Assembly (NCBI GenBank): GCA_038087015.1 | Contig: JASBNA010000016.1 | Span: forward strand, 434,001 to 498,000 | Source: Cerrena zonata | Taxonomy: Eukaryota; Basidiomycota; Agaricomycetes; Polyporales; Cerrenaceae | Reading direction: 5' to 3' | Length of the DNA stretch: 64,000 nt | Shown: piece by piece, positions 26,002 to 36,897 of the stretch | Position numbering within the stretch: position 1 is the stretch's first letter | Layout: each line of letters starts with the position of its first letter | Notes under the pieces: generated by a model | Databases searched by the model: none | The model's input: only the letters and a program-made list of their open reading frames with translations | What the model was told of the DNA's origin: nothing | Program-made: the position numbers and the translations under genes

Positions 26002-29000
26002 ATGGTTAACCAGACAACTTATAAGTTCAGCCCAGCACAGTGCGTCCATCTGGAAAGTGCTCTCACTGAATACATAGCTTGTTTCAAGGATGAGGATACC
26101 GACGGATGTGATCAAACCATAGCGGAAGTGGTGGGTACCATTTGTAAAGAATCGGGAATTCAGGATGAATCCAAGAAAGAATCGGTGAACACGGTAAGTC
26201 TCCTGGAATATATAAGAACAATGTTATCATGTCCTGACCAGATGCCACTTAGAGTGTCCGTCAATGGTTTGCCATCAAGTCAAACCAGGTGAAGAAGTTG
26301 AGGATCGTCAAACCTTTCGAGTTGACTGGGATACAATTCTTTCACACTGAGCAATGGGAATCGAAGATCAAGCCGATTGTCCTGACCAAATTCAATTGCC
26401 CAAACCCCAATAAGAATAAATATTGGTTGAAGGAGGTCATGGCAGCTAGGGATGCTCTTTGGGCGGGTTTGGAGCCCGACGAAGTTACTGCCTACGAGCT
26501 CAAGGCGGAAGAGTTCAACAATGGAACAGGTGCAAAGGAGATGAAAGCATTGTACGTTATTTTTCTACCGATCAGTACCAAACCGGATGACCGACCAATG
26601 CTAATGAACGTAGGTACGGGGATAAGTACTTTGAGGATGAGTTTCAGAAAGTCTTGAACCATTTTGCAAATGTCTTCGACGTATCCATCATTGCGGTAAC
26701 AGTTAGACCTGGTACCAAGGGGACAATGTCCGCAGTGTAAGCAGAAATTCTTAAGATTGAAATACACAATAATTGACGTACAATGGATATACAGATTGGA
26801 GTCGAAGGGAACGTCCAAGTTCTTGAAGACGTTACCAGACAAAGAGTCATATGACTGGACACCCACCGATTATGTGAAGGAAATCAATCGCCAGCTGGGT
26901 GTCACTCCGGATGATCCGCAAGAGGAAGAAAATGGTACACTCTGTCTCAGCTATGATGCCGACGGTACTCCAGTCTTTCCAAGGGGACTGTATGAGAGAC
27001 AACTGGAAACCCTCCGGAAGATCCTTGCTTTGTACGTGAGGTGGTATTATAGTAAGCTCGTCCGTACTTCTCAATGTTTCGGAACCTGACCGCGAATGTA
27101 TATACCTTCACAGATAAGGGTATGGGCAGTACGAAGAAGGACATTGGACCTCCGTGGACGGCGATGAAGGGTCCATGGTGGAACTATATCGACAGAAACA
27201 CTGGATCGTGGCCCGAATTTTAGGCTTCATAAAAGTAAGGTCAAATTTTATAAAAAGTCTCTTACAAAATATGATTTTAAGCACCTAAAAATTGTCAAAA
27301 AATGCAGAATTTCAGCAAAATTTGATGAATCATAAAATCCTTGGCTAATTCAGACTTTTGTATCTAATTTTTAGACTTTAGAAATATTGAATTTTTGTTT
27401 ATTTTTTATTGGAGAAAAGTTTACTATACAAAATTCCAAATTTTGATACACTTTTATTTCCCTAGAAATCATAATATAATTGTATATATCAAAATAAAGT
27501 GTTATAAATAGAGAGCCTAGAGAGAAGATATAGACTACTATTGTTGGTAAATCATAGTCTCTGTCAATTATATTATCTGATAGAGATATTTAAGTATGCA
27601 ATATCACTGACCTTTCCAAATTAGCAGTTTAAATTTTATATCACTTTTGGAGAAGCAAAAGTGCATCAAAATTTGAAATTTTGTATAGTAAACTTTTCTC
27701 CAATAAAAAATAAACAAAAATTCAATATTTCTAAAGTCTAAAAATTAGATACAAAAGTCTGAATTAGCCAAGGATTTTATGATTCATCAAATTTTGCTGA
27801 AATTCTGCATTTTTTGACAATTTTTAGGTGCTTAAAATCATATTTTGTAAGAGACTTTTTATAAAATTTGACCTTACTTTTATGAAGCCTAAAATTCGGG
27901 CCACGATCCAGTGAAAGTACTTTCCCGCTCCCTCGTCAGTTCCGGCTGAGCTTGATTTGGAAAACTACTCCCTTGAGAGGGTGTTTACGATGCCTCCAGA
28001 GATTGTGATAGAGTGGGCCAATCTGATTGTAGAGCGACAAGATATGAAGGTTAGGAATGAGTTGGAGGAGAATGAAGAGGTTTTCACATGGAAGGTGTAC
28101 AGATCTGCAAAGGGAAACTGGACACCAGTGGGAGAGAAGGACGCTTCCGGAGTCAAACGTCAACGGAAGAGGCCTGCCGGTCAGAAGAAGAAGAAGCCTA
28201 GACTTTCAGGGGAGTCCGAGGCGGAAGTAGCTGGCGAACTTGATGATCCGGATGCTGGTGCAACGATGCCATCCATGGCGGAAGGTGGCGACGGTCCGGC
28301 GGATGGAGCAGGGGTAGATGGTAAAGGAAAGGGAGCTGTTCTTGGTGGCTCTCCTCTCTCAGCGGGTGAGAATTGGGCAGATAAAGTCGCTTATTTGCGA
28401 AGCCTATGCAACGACCTCTACTATCTCCAGATGGTAACATGGCTGGACACATCTCAAGTACGTGATACCATTACTTACCCAGACTCATTGGACGAATACT
28501 GAATCTTAAACGCATTGATAGACAAAATCAGAGCTAAGTGGGCAGCGAATCCCTCGCGCGGCTCCAATCTGTGGTGAAATCGGATGGGAGAATACATCCG
28601 CTTACTTACCGGAGATTGTGCATAGCTCGGACGCCGGAAAGGTCATGGTCTCAGGTATCATTGGTATGTGGAATGAGACATATGAAAGCATGTGGGGAGT
28701 TACGGGTGCATTGGAGGAGTTCCTCCTAATTTCTGGTCAGCTCATGCGTGACATCTGCACTTGCCAGTTTGCCCAAGCCGATTCAGAGGATCCCTGGCCA
28801 GCTCATCTCCCTGAGTATTTGGCTAATACACCCTTCAACCTGGACACTGAAGCTCGTATCTGTCGTATCTGCAACCTGACTTGGAAGGCCATATGCAAGA
28901 TCACCCAGGCGGAATTCCTTACCGGCATGGATTCCTTCTTGTACCAGGACCAGGCAGCCCAGCAGCAGGCATCCGGATCCGGTGCGGGGCTCCTGAATAC

Positions 29001-29807
29001 TGGATACCTTGCTCCGGATGCATTCCATGGCCTCCTTGGAACTCAAAGTCAGATTCCCAATTCAATCTTTAACTTTACCCCCTTGAAGGAACCATCTGTC
29101 GCACGGCCACCATCCGGGTCCGCTGAAACTCTTCCACGCGCAGAAGGAGGGTCAGAACTCCAGCTGGAGAATGTAAATGCTTCCGGTCTCAGCTTGGATC
29201 CGAAACCCGGGAAGCGGATACCAAAACCTCGACAGCCTTCGAGAAAGAGCAAGAAGGCAGTTATAGCCCAAACAAAAGGGGATCTGGTCACCCAGTCGCA
29301 GGTGCTAGATATCAGTGAGTGGCAGCCTATTCATTTTCTGACTTATAACATCTGAACCTAGCTTCTCTTGCAGACAGCAAATCATCCGCCGGAGTCAATC
29401 AATCATCCGGTCAGCTGGCCTCTGCGATCCCATCCAATCCGTTGGTTTCTACAAACACATCAGTTACTGCCACCGATGATGGAGCTCATGGTACCATTCC
29501 TGCGGATCGTTTTCAAGCCCCTCCTGCTATCGCACCACCCTCCAACCCAACAGGTGAGGGTGTCAACCTATCCGGAAGTAATGATTCATCCCGCGATGTC
29601 CTTGTGACCGGACAATCACTGGCAACTGGAAGTGGTGATCCTGTCGGATGTGTTGCTCCGTCCGAAAGTCTCCCTGTAGCGGGCAGAACTTTGCGGACCA
29701 AAGAGAAGGTAACATGGAGACCGGATGGCTCAAGGGTACTAGCCACAAGTGATGTGCACCCTCAACCAGCCAAAGCAAAGACAGTGAAGAAATCTGGGAG
29801 GAAATAG
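26002..29807 (+). pseudogene. KDZ-element cargo protein (907 aa), coding frame split by a MITE
   Basis: Exons: 26002-26193, 26253-26551, 26614-26736, 26795-27051, 27114-27198, [MITE], 27917-28457, 28522-29314 and 29374-29807. If the MITE and one AAA duplication are ignored the frame is open from end to end. The N-terminal 410 residues look folded (SVRQWFAIKSNQVKKLRIV, FVRP-like contexts, then LYERQLETLRKILALYVRWYY and GPPWTAMKGPWWNYIDR). A Lys/Arg-rich patch (RPAGQKKKKPR) suggests nuclear entry, and the last 250 residues are Ser/Pro rich. From memory, related proteins of unknown function are abundant in Agaricomycete genomes near transposons. As it stands, translation enters the MITE and stops at TAG 27221-27223, leaving about 326 residues, unless the MITE is spliced out. 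Confidence 0.7.
27199..27913. mobile_element. Foldback MITE with CACTG ends (715 bp)
   Basis: Left arm 27199 to about 27460 and right arm about 27655-27913 are near-perfect reverse complements. The ends read CACTGGATCGTGGCCCG inward. AAA flanks both sides (27196-27198, 27914-27916), a 3-bp target duplication as expected for CACTA/EnSpm-type elements. The centre is AT-rich and has no coding capacity. Removing the element plus one AAA exactly restores the host reading frame, which independently confirms its borders. Confidence 0.88.
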
Positions 29808-29950
29808 GTTCTCCTACCTGGATTTATCTTGTCCTGTTAAGTTTTCTGTTATTCCATTTGCTTGTCACATGTATAGAGTGGTAGTAGAGGCAATAAATTG
29901 ACATTACTCCATTGTTCCAACTGCTAAGTTAAGCTATTTGTACATGCTAC

Positions 29951-32900
29951 TTAGCTCTCGGACGTCTCTTCTTCGGATGTATCGACATCCTCGTCATCCT
30001 CCTCCTCCTCCTCCTCGCCATCCGCATCCGCGTCCCCCTCTTCATCCTTGTCGATATCCTGCTGTTGAGCATCCGGTTGATGCTCAGAATCTGATGTGCT
30101 AACCGGATCAGATGCTGTTACTGGATCGGATGCGGTTATCTGATCAGTATCTGCATTTTCCACGGCCCGTGGAGTTCCATGATACTCCGTCATCTCAACG
30201 TCGAAGTCGCCAGTGATTGATGCAGTCTGCACTTCATTGATAGCTAAAACGCGTAGCGTCCGGTTTCGTAAGTTCCTCTTGCAAGGTTAAGTTTAAATCA
30301 CGTACTCTGACTTTCCTGCTCCTCTTCCACTTCTATCTCATGATCCTCAGCTTCTGGCGTACCCTGCTGCGCTTGAGCGGACGGATCCTGCTCCATTTTC
30401 CCGACGTCCGGATTGTTCGCTATGGGATCATCATTGCCCCCAACATCTGCAGGTTATTGGTAAGACTCTTGACGTTACGCATTGATCAAGGTTGACACTC
30501 GTACCTGAAGATGATCCATCTTGTGCATCTGACCTTGAACGTCCACTCAAGTTGTCACTTCTAATCTCATTCCCAACAGCCTCCAAATCATGTCTTAACC
30601 CACCGATAGCATTTAGTACACGATCCTCGAATGCCTCCAGGCGAGTCGCTATTTGGCCCGCAAGATATGTCTTGATGTCGTCCATCGAGCGATCTATCTT
30701 GTCCTCCAGCCGCTTTGCAAGTTGCTCCTGACCTTTCTCGACTTCAAGAATCGCCACTGACAGTGGGTCCCGTTTCTCTTCGGCAGCCTTCTCGAATGCC
30801 TGGTTCATAGAGACCACTGTCTGCTCCATTATAGCGGGCAATGTGTGGCTCATTGCCTCCTTCCACCCATCCAATATCGCGCGCTGCATGAACAATCGCT
30901 CATCCACCAGAAGTGCTTGTGTTTGTTTGAGTTGCGCATCCAGTATTGCCTTTATGTGGTGTTCCTCTGTGACGGAGCCATCCAGCGGAGAAGTGGACTT
31001 GAGGACCTTGCTGTTGTCAAGTACAGAAGGTCCGGCAATCGGAAGGGTGTTTCATTCCGCATCGTCAGAGTCTGGTTGAGTGGCCGTTGGCTTTGCAAGA
31101 AAACGTTCCTTTGGCCTTCCGTGTTGAGCTTCATAGAATGATAGAGTGACTTGAGTTGGTTCAGAAATTACCACAGTCTGAAAATTGTATTACTTACCCT
31201 CTTCATCATCAGTTTTGTCCGGAACACATTTCATCTGGCGGGTCGGATGTTTGCCAACGTATACCCGCTTTGTCTGCCCAGACGAGTTCAAAGACATATC
31301 ATCTTCCTCACTGCTCTCCACTTTGATAGACTTGATCCTCCTAGGAGCTCGAGGCTTTGAAGGCTGCTTCGACACAGCTCGTGATGTCGCTCGTCCTCTG
31401 GATTGAGCCTTTCTCGGATGGGGCGGTTCCGATGCGCTGATGGCACCTTGTGAAGTAGCATCCGTAGCGGATCGTGGTCGGGAGGATGCTCTGGTTCGTG
31501 CTCGTTCCGCAGGCGGTGGCGCTCGGCTGGATGCTCTTGATCGTGACCGTCCGCGTACTGTTGAATCCTCCTTCGGATTCTCTTCTTTGGCCCAAGTCCG
31601 CGTCAGTTCTCCATTCTCGATCTTCTTCATGACCTTATTGAAGCGAGCTTCAGCATCACTCGGGACAATCGGCCACTTATCCGCATTGTTTCTCCTACTC
31701 TCGATGTTCGGATATTGATGAAATGGGAGGGCGTAGTAATGATCCGCCTTCAACATCTTCTTTTCAGCCGCATCCTCGCTGATTTGTTTGCCAGTGAGGC
31801 GTAGAATACCCTTCAGCTTGTTTTGAGGGAAAGGAGGGAACGTCACTCCCGTGTAATCTGCTGGGAGATCTTGGGGACCGGCCTCGGAGTCCAACGCAAG
31901 GACATTCAACACATGGTATACCAATGTGATGAACCATGGCCAATTTGCTGGTGCTTTCATGTTCAGTAGCTCCCCTCTACTATTTCGGTTCCTTTTCGGA
32001 ACAAGGGAGCATCCGTTGGAGTTGATCTTGCATCTCCAACAGCCATGGAAATGTTTCAAGGCAATGAAGCAGTGGTGTTTGGATTGAGCACAAGACTCGC
32101 ATGGTATAGGCTACTCAAAATAATGTAAGCATCACTGTGCGGAAAAGTGATTGAGTGGAATAATGGACTTACTGAGAGCTGCTCTTTAAGTGCGGCCTTG
32201 AACATCACCTTCTGGTTCATAAACTCGGTCAAAGAACCAGGAACTATAGACTATCAATTTGAGTTGAGACTTTTGGAGAGGTAGAACATACCGGTAGCTT
32301 CAACCTCTAGCTCATCCGGCACGTCTGATACCACCTCCGCCTTTTCTGGTTCCACCGCACGACCTTTCCCTTTTCTATCGCTATCCGCTTGCTGTCCAAC
32401 AGTTTGCTGTAGGCCGGAACCTATGTCGTCTGTCATCTCAATGTCCTGATCTTCTGACTCCTGACGTAGTCGTTTTGCTCTAGGTTTTGTAGGAGCCCTT
32501 TCCTCGGAGCGTTGTACAGAGACGTTTGCTTCAGTTGAGCCAGATGGTCCAGCTTCTCTAACAGGCCTGCCAGAGAATACTTCGAATTCCGTATCTGTGG
32601 ATGTTCTCGGACGTTTGTCTCCTAGTTGTTAGGATATTAAAACCCTGAAATATTGACATTGAGCCTGTACTTACTACTAGAGGGGGCCGCTGACAATGAC
32701 TGGTACTGCACTTGAAACATGCTGGAGAACTTGAAGAAGCGGGGGTGTGTCTTGAATACTGGCGATGTTAGAGATAACATCAGGGGTGACTTCTTATGAA
32801 TTGCTCTAGCAGCATTAATGTGTTCAACTAAGCTACATGTCAGCCACGCAACCGGAAGTTCATGAGACATACTGGACATACCAAGTGTGCACCAAAATGG

Positions 32901-33379
32901 TTGTACGTCTGGTGTATTGGGCCATTCCAGGTCATCGGAGAAGGTAGGCTGGTGATCATAGAATACACTGTATTTTTGATCCCAATAGAACATCCGAAGG
33001 AAATCTTCTTTCTTCCAGCAGCCGGATGAGCCATCTTCGGGTACACGGAGGCGTGCAAAACTAGCAAGTATATATGGGACACCGCCAGAAGTTGAATCTC
33101 GAACTTCGATCCAGAGCTCTTTCTACGGCCGATCTCTAGTATCAATACAATCCGCTTTACTGAGAGAGTTTGAGAACTCACAATCCGTTTATAGATACCG
33201 TTGAAATAATACATTCCTTCCTTCTCTTCCATATTGTCAGGTGCAACAAGCACAGCCTCACGAATCATAAATGCTTCAAGCCAAAGTTTCGTCTGTTCGT
33301 GGGATCGGGGTACTCGACCCTTGGCTGTAGCACCTTGGCTGAGAGGTTTGTTCATCTTGGTGTGCAAAGGCAGAGACAT
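29951..33379 (-). pseudogene. KDZ-element protein with Zn2Cys6-like cluster and coiled coil, one in-frame TGA
   Basis: Nine exons: 33379-33182, 33122-32882, 32827-32675, 32621-32292, 32243-32173, 32110-31198, 31128-30505, 30446-30306 and 30243-29951. The total is 988 codons with consistent phases. Residues about 335-363 show the spacing C-x2-C-x6-C-x9-C-x2-C-x6-C (CESCAQSKHHC ... CWRCKINSNGC), the Zn(II)2Cys6 binuclear cluster pattern of fungal DNA-binding proteins, although it lies mid-protein. Then come an Arg/Ser-rich basic region (RGRSRSRASSRAPPP), a helical coiled-coil-like stretch (EKGQEQLAKRLEDKIDRSMD) and a very acidic C-terminus. Codon 661 (31054-31052) is TGA, between QPDSDDAE and NTLPIAGPS, where the frame otherwise continues; a CGA origin fits. 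DNA binding is inferred from the Cys pattern only. Confidence 0.65.
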
Positions 33380-33854
33380 GTAGATTCGGAGGGTAGTGAC
33401 TCTGAGTATCAAGCACGGATATCTCGATGACGGTAAGTTGAAATCAATCACACAGATCGATCGTCGTGCGACATAGCTACCACCCGCCGCGCATCCGATC
33501 ACGTGTCATGTATCGCATATTGAGCGTATCACTTTTGATTGGTTTGTAGTCCCCCCATCCTCATAATTCTCATAAGTATTTAGAACTCGTGCAATACAAT
33601 GTCTGGATTTCCAAAGAAGGCAAGTGTCGTTTTCTACTATTTTATTTTCCACTCAACTGCAATTCACTTGTACAGATCGTACGATTTGCGCAATCACCAT
33701 TGGTAAGCAAATTTCCGACATTGGGTAACAGTAACATTTATCCAGAAGTGTGTAGTCAGATCAACCACCATCCGGATCCGCAGAAAGTATCTTCTCTTTC
33801 AACTTCAAAGCTACTACACCGCGGAATCCGTTTGTTAGCCAATCCTCCACAAAA
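33380..33854. other. Divergent intergenic region inside the KDZ element
   Basis: Lies between divergent starts at 33379 (-) and 33855 (+). It may hold an upstream non-coding or coding exon of the right-hand gene (AG acceptors with CT tracts near 33675). Nothing further could be supported. Confidence 0.4.
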
Positions 33855-35475
33855 ATGGATCATATCTCATCCCCTAATGATGCTGCTCCAAGTCGTCAGT
33901 CCATTCCAGACTTGGATAGCGTCCGATCCCCCTCTCCCATTGAGAATCGTCTGTTCATCCCCGACTTGAGCATTATTCGGTCCCCCTCTCCCATCCAAGA
34001 TCGTCCATTCATTCCGGACTTGGATATCCTCCTGCCTCCTTCTCCAATTCAAGATCGTCCGTTCATCCCGGACCTAGAGGACATCCGGTCCCCTTCTCCT
34101 ATTCAAAATTGCCAATACATTCCGGACTTGGATGACGTCCAGCCTCCCTCTCCCATCCAGGACCGTCCGTTCGTTCCGGACTTGGATAACGTCCGGCCTC
34201 CCTCTCCAATTCCAGATCGTCGGTTCATCCCGGACTTAGAGGACATCCGGTCCCCTTCTCCCATTCCAGATCGTCCGTTCATCCCAGACCTGGCTAACAT
34301 CCCGCCTCCCTCTCCCATTCAGGATTGTCAATATGTTCCAAATTTAGATGCTGTCCGGTCTCCCTCCCCCATCGAGAGTTGCCCCTTTGTCCTAGACTTG
34401 AACACCGTCCGATCCCCATCTCCCATTCAAGATCAGCTTCTGATCCCTGAGTTTAAATTCTTGTCCCTCGAGCCACGTCCCCCTGTGATACACGGCTCCC
34501 CAGCGGAGTCACATTTGTCGCAAGTTAGAGACACGGATCTGTCGGAAGACCAAGATCACATTGGTCGGGTAACATTGATGATGGACGATGTCGACCTCTT
34601 CTTCTGGTCAGTTACTGAGTCTAGATGGTTCGGTCCCAATGCCCTTGTGCACTGGAGAATGTGGGCAAAGAGTCACAAGATGACGATCAAACTAATAGAA
34701 GACCTACTGGACTATCCCGAAAGATATCCAGCACTGTTCAAGGCGGATGTTGTGGGTCATATTCTCTCCTATCTCCAACTGCATACAGGCTCATCCTCTA
34801 CTTAGGTTCCAAGTTGCGGACTACCACAAGACAACGAAGGCCACTATATTCTGCCAGCTTTAAATGTCGACGGAGAAGAGATAGAACCCTATCTTAAAGT
34901 TGGGCTGATGGGAGAGGAAAGCACTGCTGTCCCCAGTGCACGTATACCAATGCTCCTTGAAGCACGGGAGGAGAAATATAGGACGGTGGATAAGGTAAAT
35001 CCCCCCCCTCTTTCAAATTGGTTTATTAAGATTGGAATAGCTAGATGACCTGTTTGAACGGTGGGACATATTTCAAGTATCAGTCTGTCAATCTGATTCA
35101 CATACGGTAAAAGCTAATAAACTATTGGTTGAGCTCCTGCTTATCTGTGTATTCTAGGATCATGAAAGAAAACGCTATGTATGGGGATGGCAAGCCCATC
35201 TTCGTGGTTGCGCAGGCGTCCCCAAACTCCGTATGATGGAGACCAGAAAGATAAAACCTGGACTCAACACTTCGTACTTTGAAATACCTTATCCGGATAT
35301 CCCGCCTCATCCAGAAACTGACCTTCACTACCCAAGTATGGAACTCCATGATACAGAAAAACTCATCGCCAATATGATGCAGCTGAGTGAGGCCATAGGT
35401 GACCTACGAAAATGCACTTCGGATGTATTTGGTGCCACCCGCCTGTCTAATAATGTAATGCAGTCCACGTTGTAA
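33855..35475 (+). CDS. KDZ-element protein with ten 18-residue repeats
   Basis: The first exon starts MDHISSPNDAAPSRQ at 33855. Ten tandem 18-residue units of the type IPDLDSVRSPSPIQDRPF fill 33903-34442, rich in SPSP and PPSP phospho-acceptor-like sites. After the repeats comes a folded-looking segment (MMDDVDLFFWSVTESRWFG, ALVHWRMWAKSHKMTI). The best continuation uses a GTGGGT donor at about 34751 and an acceptor just before GTTCCAAG (34805), then exons to 34995, about 35041-35075 and 35159-35475, ending in ALRKCTSDVFG-like helical sequence. Without that splice the first exon would end at a TAG at 34803-34805. Function unknown. Confidence 0.55.
33903..34442 (+). repeat. Ten tandem 54-bp coding repeats
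   Basis: Each unit encodes 18 residues with consensus IPDLxxVRSPSPIQDRPF. The units differ at several positions, so the array is not freshly expanded. Confidence 0.85.
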
Positions 35476-36466
35476 AATATATTTTAGATTAGTATATAGA
35501 ATATGATTTACTATCTGGTGATGTTGTCCAATAATGTGTGTCCCGGTACAGGATCAGCACAGGATAACTTGTGTATTAATCAGGCTCCACCTTCAAGTTT
35601 ATCGTACTGCCTCCATCGGACAGACGACTTGTGCCAACTCACAGATTGAGGCTTCAAATTTGAGTTGGGCAGACTACCTCAGGCTATGCGGACAGTCACG
35701 AAAACATTTCGATTGGAACAACCCACTCGGATGTTCTGAAGAGAGGTCGCTTTCAAGTTGGCCAAACTGGTATGCCATACTCAGTCAAGGGCTCCGGGGC
35801 TTGAGATTCAGTTGGCCATACTCTGTCGCGACATGTGGAAGAACTGTTGGATATCATGTGGTATCAGTTGGTCCAACTAAGCCGCAATGTACGATACATT
35901 ATGTCTATTCTGGTTAGACAAACTCATTCGAGGGATACGGTAGTTAGCACAAGTCCGATCACCTCCAACCCAATCGTACTTGACGAGCATATTCCCCCCA
36001 ATTGGTACCATGTTATACGGAGTAAAAGGACTGAAAGGTGTGAGAGCACAACAACTGTAGTAAGTAAGGATCTCTTGTACTTATTTTCCATGGGGCCATG
36101 CTTGTATACATCTATAGAAGGACTCAAACATGAGCAAAACTTGTATGATAACAAGGTAAGTGGGCTCCATCTGAAGAGAGTAATCTGGCGCTAACTTCCA
36201 GATATGGATTGTCTTGACCATATTGGACGTATTTGGTAATTGATTAGCACAGCATTAAATACCACATCCACAACATGCAACGACTAAGGATTCAGACCAA
36301 CAAACTTTAGAGAGAATCGGAAACCATCAAAAATTTGCAAAATTAATTCTCTCCAACTTGATGGTTTCCAATTTTTTTAATGTTTGGTGAGGAAAGAGGA
36401 GTAGTGTTTCCGCTATACACCTCTCACTCAAACTGGTGTAAGCGTGACAGGAAGCGCGCACGTGAT
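35476..36466. other. Right subterminal region of the KDZ element
   Basis: Holds scattered AGTTGG-CCAACT-like sites (35756, 35811, 35867), the inverted match to the left subterminal region (35955-36049), and a hairpin with 12-bp arms GGAAACCATCAA / TTGATGGTTTCC (36319-36369). No gene is supported. Confidence 0.6.
36319..36369. repeat. Hairpin in the right KDZ subterminal region
   Basis: Arms GGAAACCATCAA (36319-36330) and TTGATGGTTTCC (36358-36369) are exact reverse complements around a 27-nt AT-rich loop. Confidence 0.7.
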
Positions 36467-36495
36467 GTGGATGGTTTTGCCAGAGGTCTATCTTA
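36467..36495 (-). repeat. Right terminal inverted repeat of the KDZ transposon
   Basis: Reverse complement begins TAAGATAGACCTCTGGC and matches the left TIR at 28 of 29 positions. Confidence 0.85.
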
Positions 36496-36554
36496 TTCTC
36501 AGTTCAAAAGCCCGCAGGGCGTGAGGCACTTGGCAATGTAGATATCATGTATAT

Positions 36555-36897
36555 TGTTACAACGAACATACACTTTTTCTTTTCTTTTCCTCGACCTTTC
36601 CCTTACTTGTACTTGTGACTCAGTAACCACATGGCTCAGCAGCATATGAACGATCATCAGACTAGCTAGCTTACCTATCAATTCTCCCACATGACATCAT
36701 CTGCTCCACGATGATGTCATAACTGACGTCATTATGACATCATCCTAGTCTAGACCATTCCATTCTCTCGCGTAGTACAGCCACGGCCCCTAGTATATAA
36801 ACCCAGTAGCTCTAGCTTGTATTCCCTAACCTGACCTAGGCAATCTACCCTTTCTTACCCTGTCTAACTTGCACCTACGTGAAAGGGCTTCGCCCGT
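36555..36897 (+). repeat. 5' LTR of element A (last four bases displaced by element B)
   Basis: Begins TGTTACAACG. Its last four bases (AACA) are found after element B at 53368-53371. Compared with the 3' LTR it differs by one 4-bp indel (GCTA duplication near 36664) and four transitions, all at positions that fit an ancestral CpG. Confidence 0.92.
36691..36752 (+). promoter_or_regulatory. Cluster of CRE-like TGACRTCA sites and TATA box in LTR A
   Basis: The LTR contains TGACATCAT, ATGATGTCAT, ACTGACGTCATT and ATGACATCAT within about 60 bp, in both orientations, including a perfect CRE/ATF palindrome TGACGTCA. A TATA box (TATATAAA) follows at about 36794-36801. The arrangement looks like a bZIP-responsive LTR promoter. 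The copy in the 3' LTR is at about 60361-60422. Confidence 0.6.

Larger units (their letters stand above)
17395..36495. mobile_element. KDZ (Kyakuja-Dileera-Zisupton) DNA transposon carrying a TET/JBP gene, about 19.1 kb
   Basis: The ends are inverted repeats beginning TAAGATAGACCTCTGGC. Position 17395 rightward and 36495 leftward agree at 28 of 29 bases. Subterminal homology also runs inverted: 17652-17745 matches 35955-36049, including the AATTGGGGGGAATATGCTCG-like core. Inside are the KDZ transposase, a TET/JBP dioxygenase and four further genes. Co-residence of TET/JBP and KDZ transposase genes in fungal elements is known from comparative genomics of Agaricomycetes. KDZ families often give 8-bp target duplications; I could not find one, so the exact ends may be off by a few bases or one flank may have been altered. 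A 715-bp MITE is inserted inside. Confidence 0.85.

Noticed and set aside
17380..36510. 8-bp target-site duplication for the KDZ element
   Set aside because: I compared bases just outside both TIRs in several registers and found no matching 8-mer, so none is claimed.
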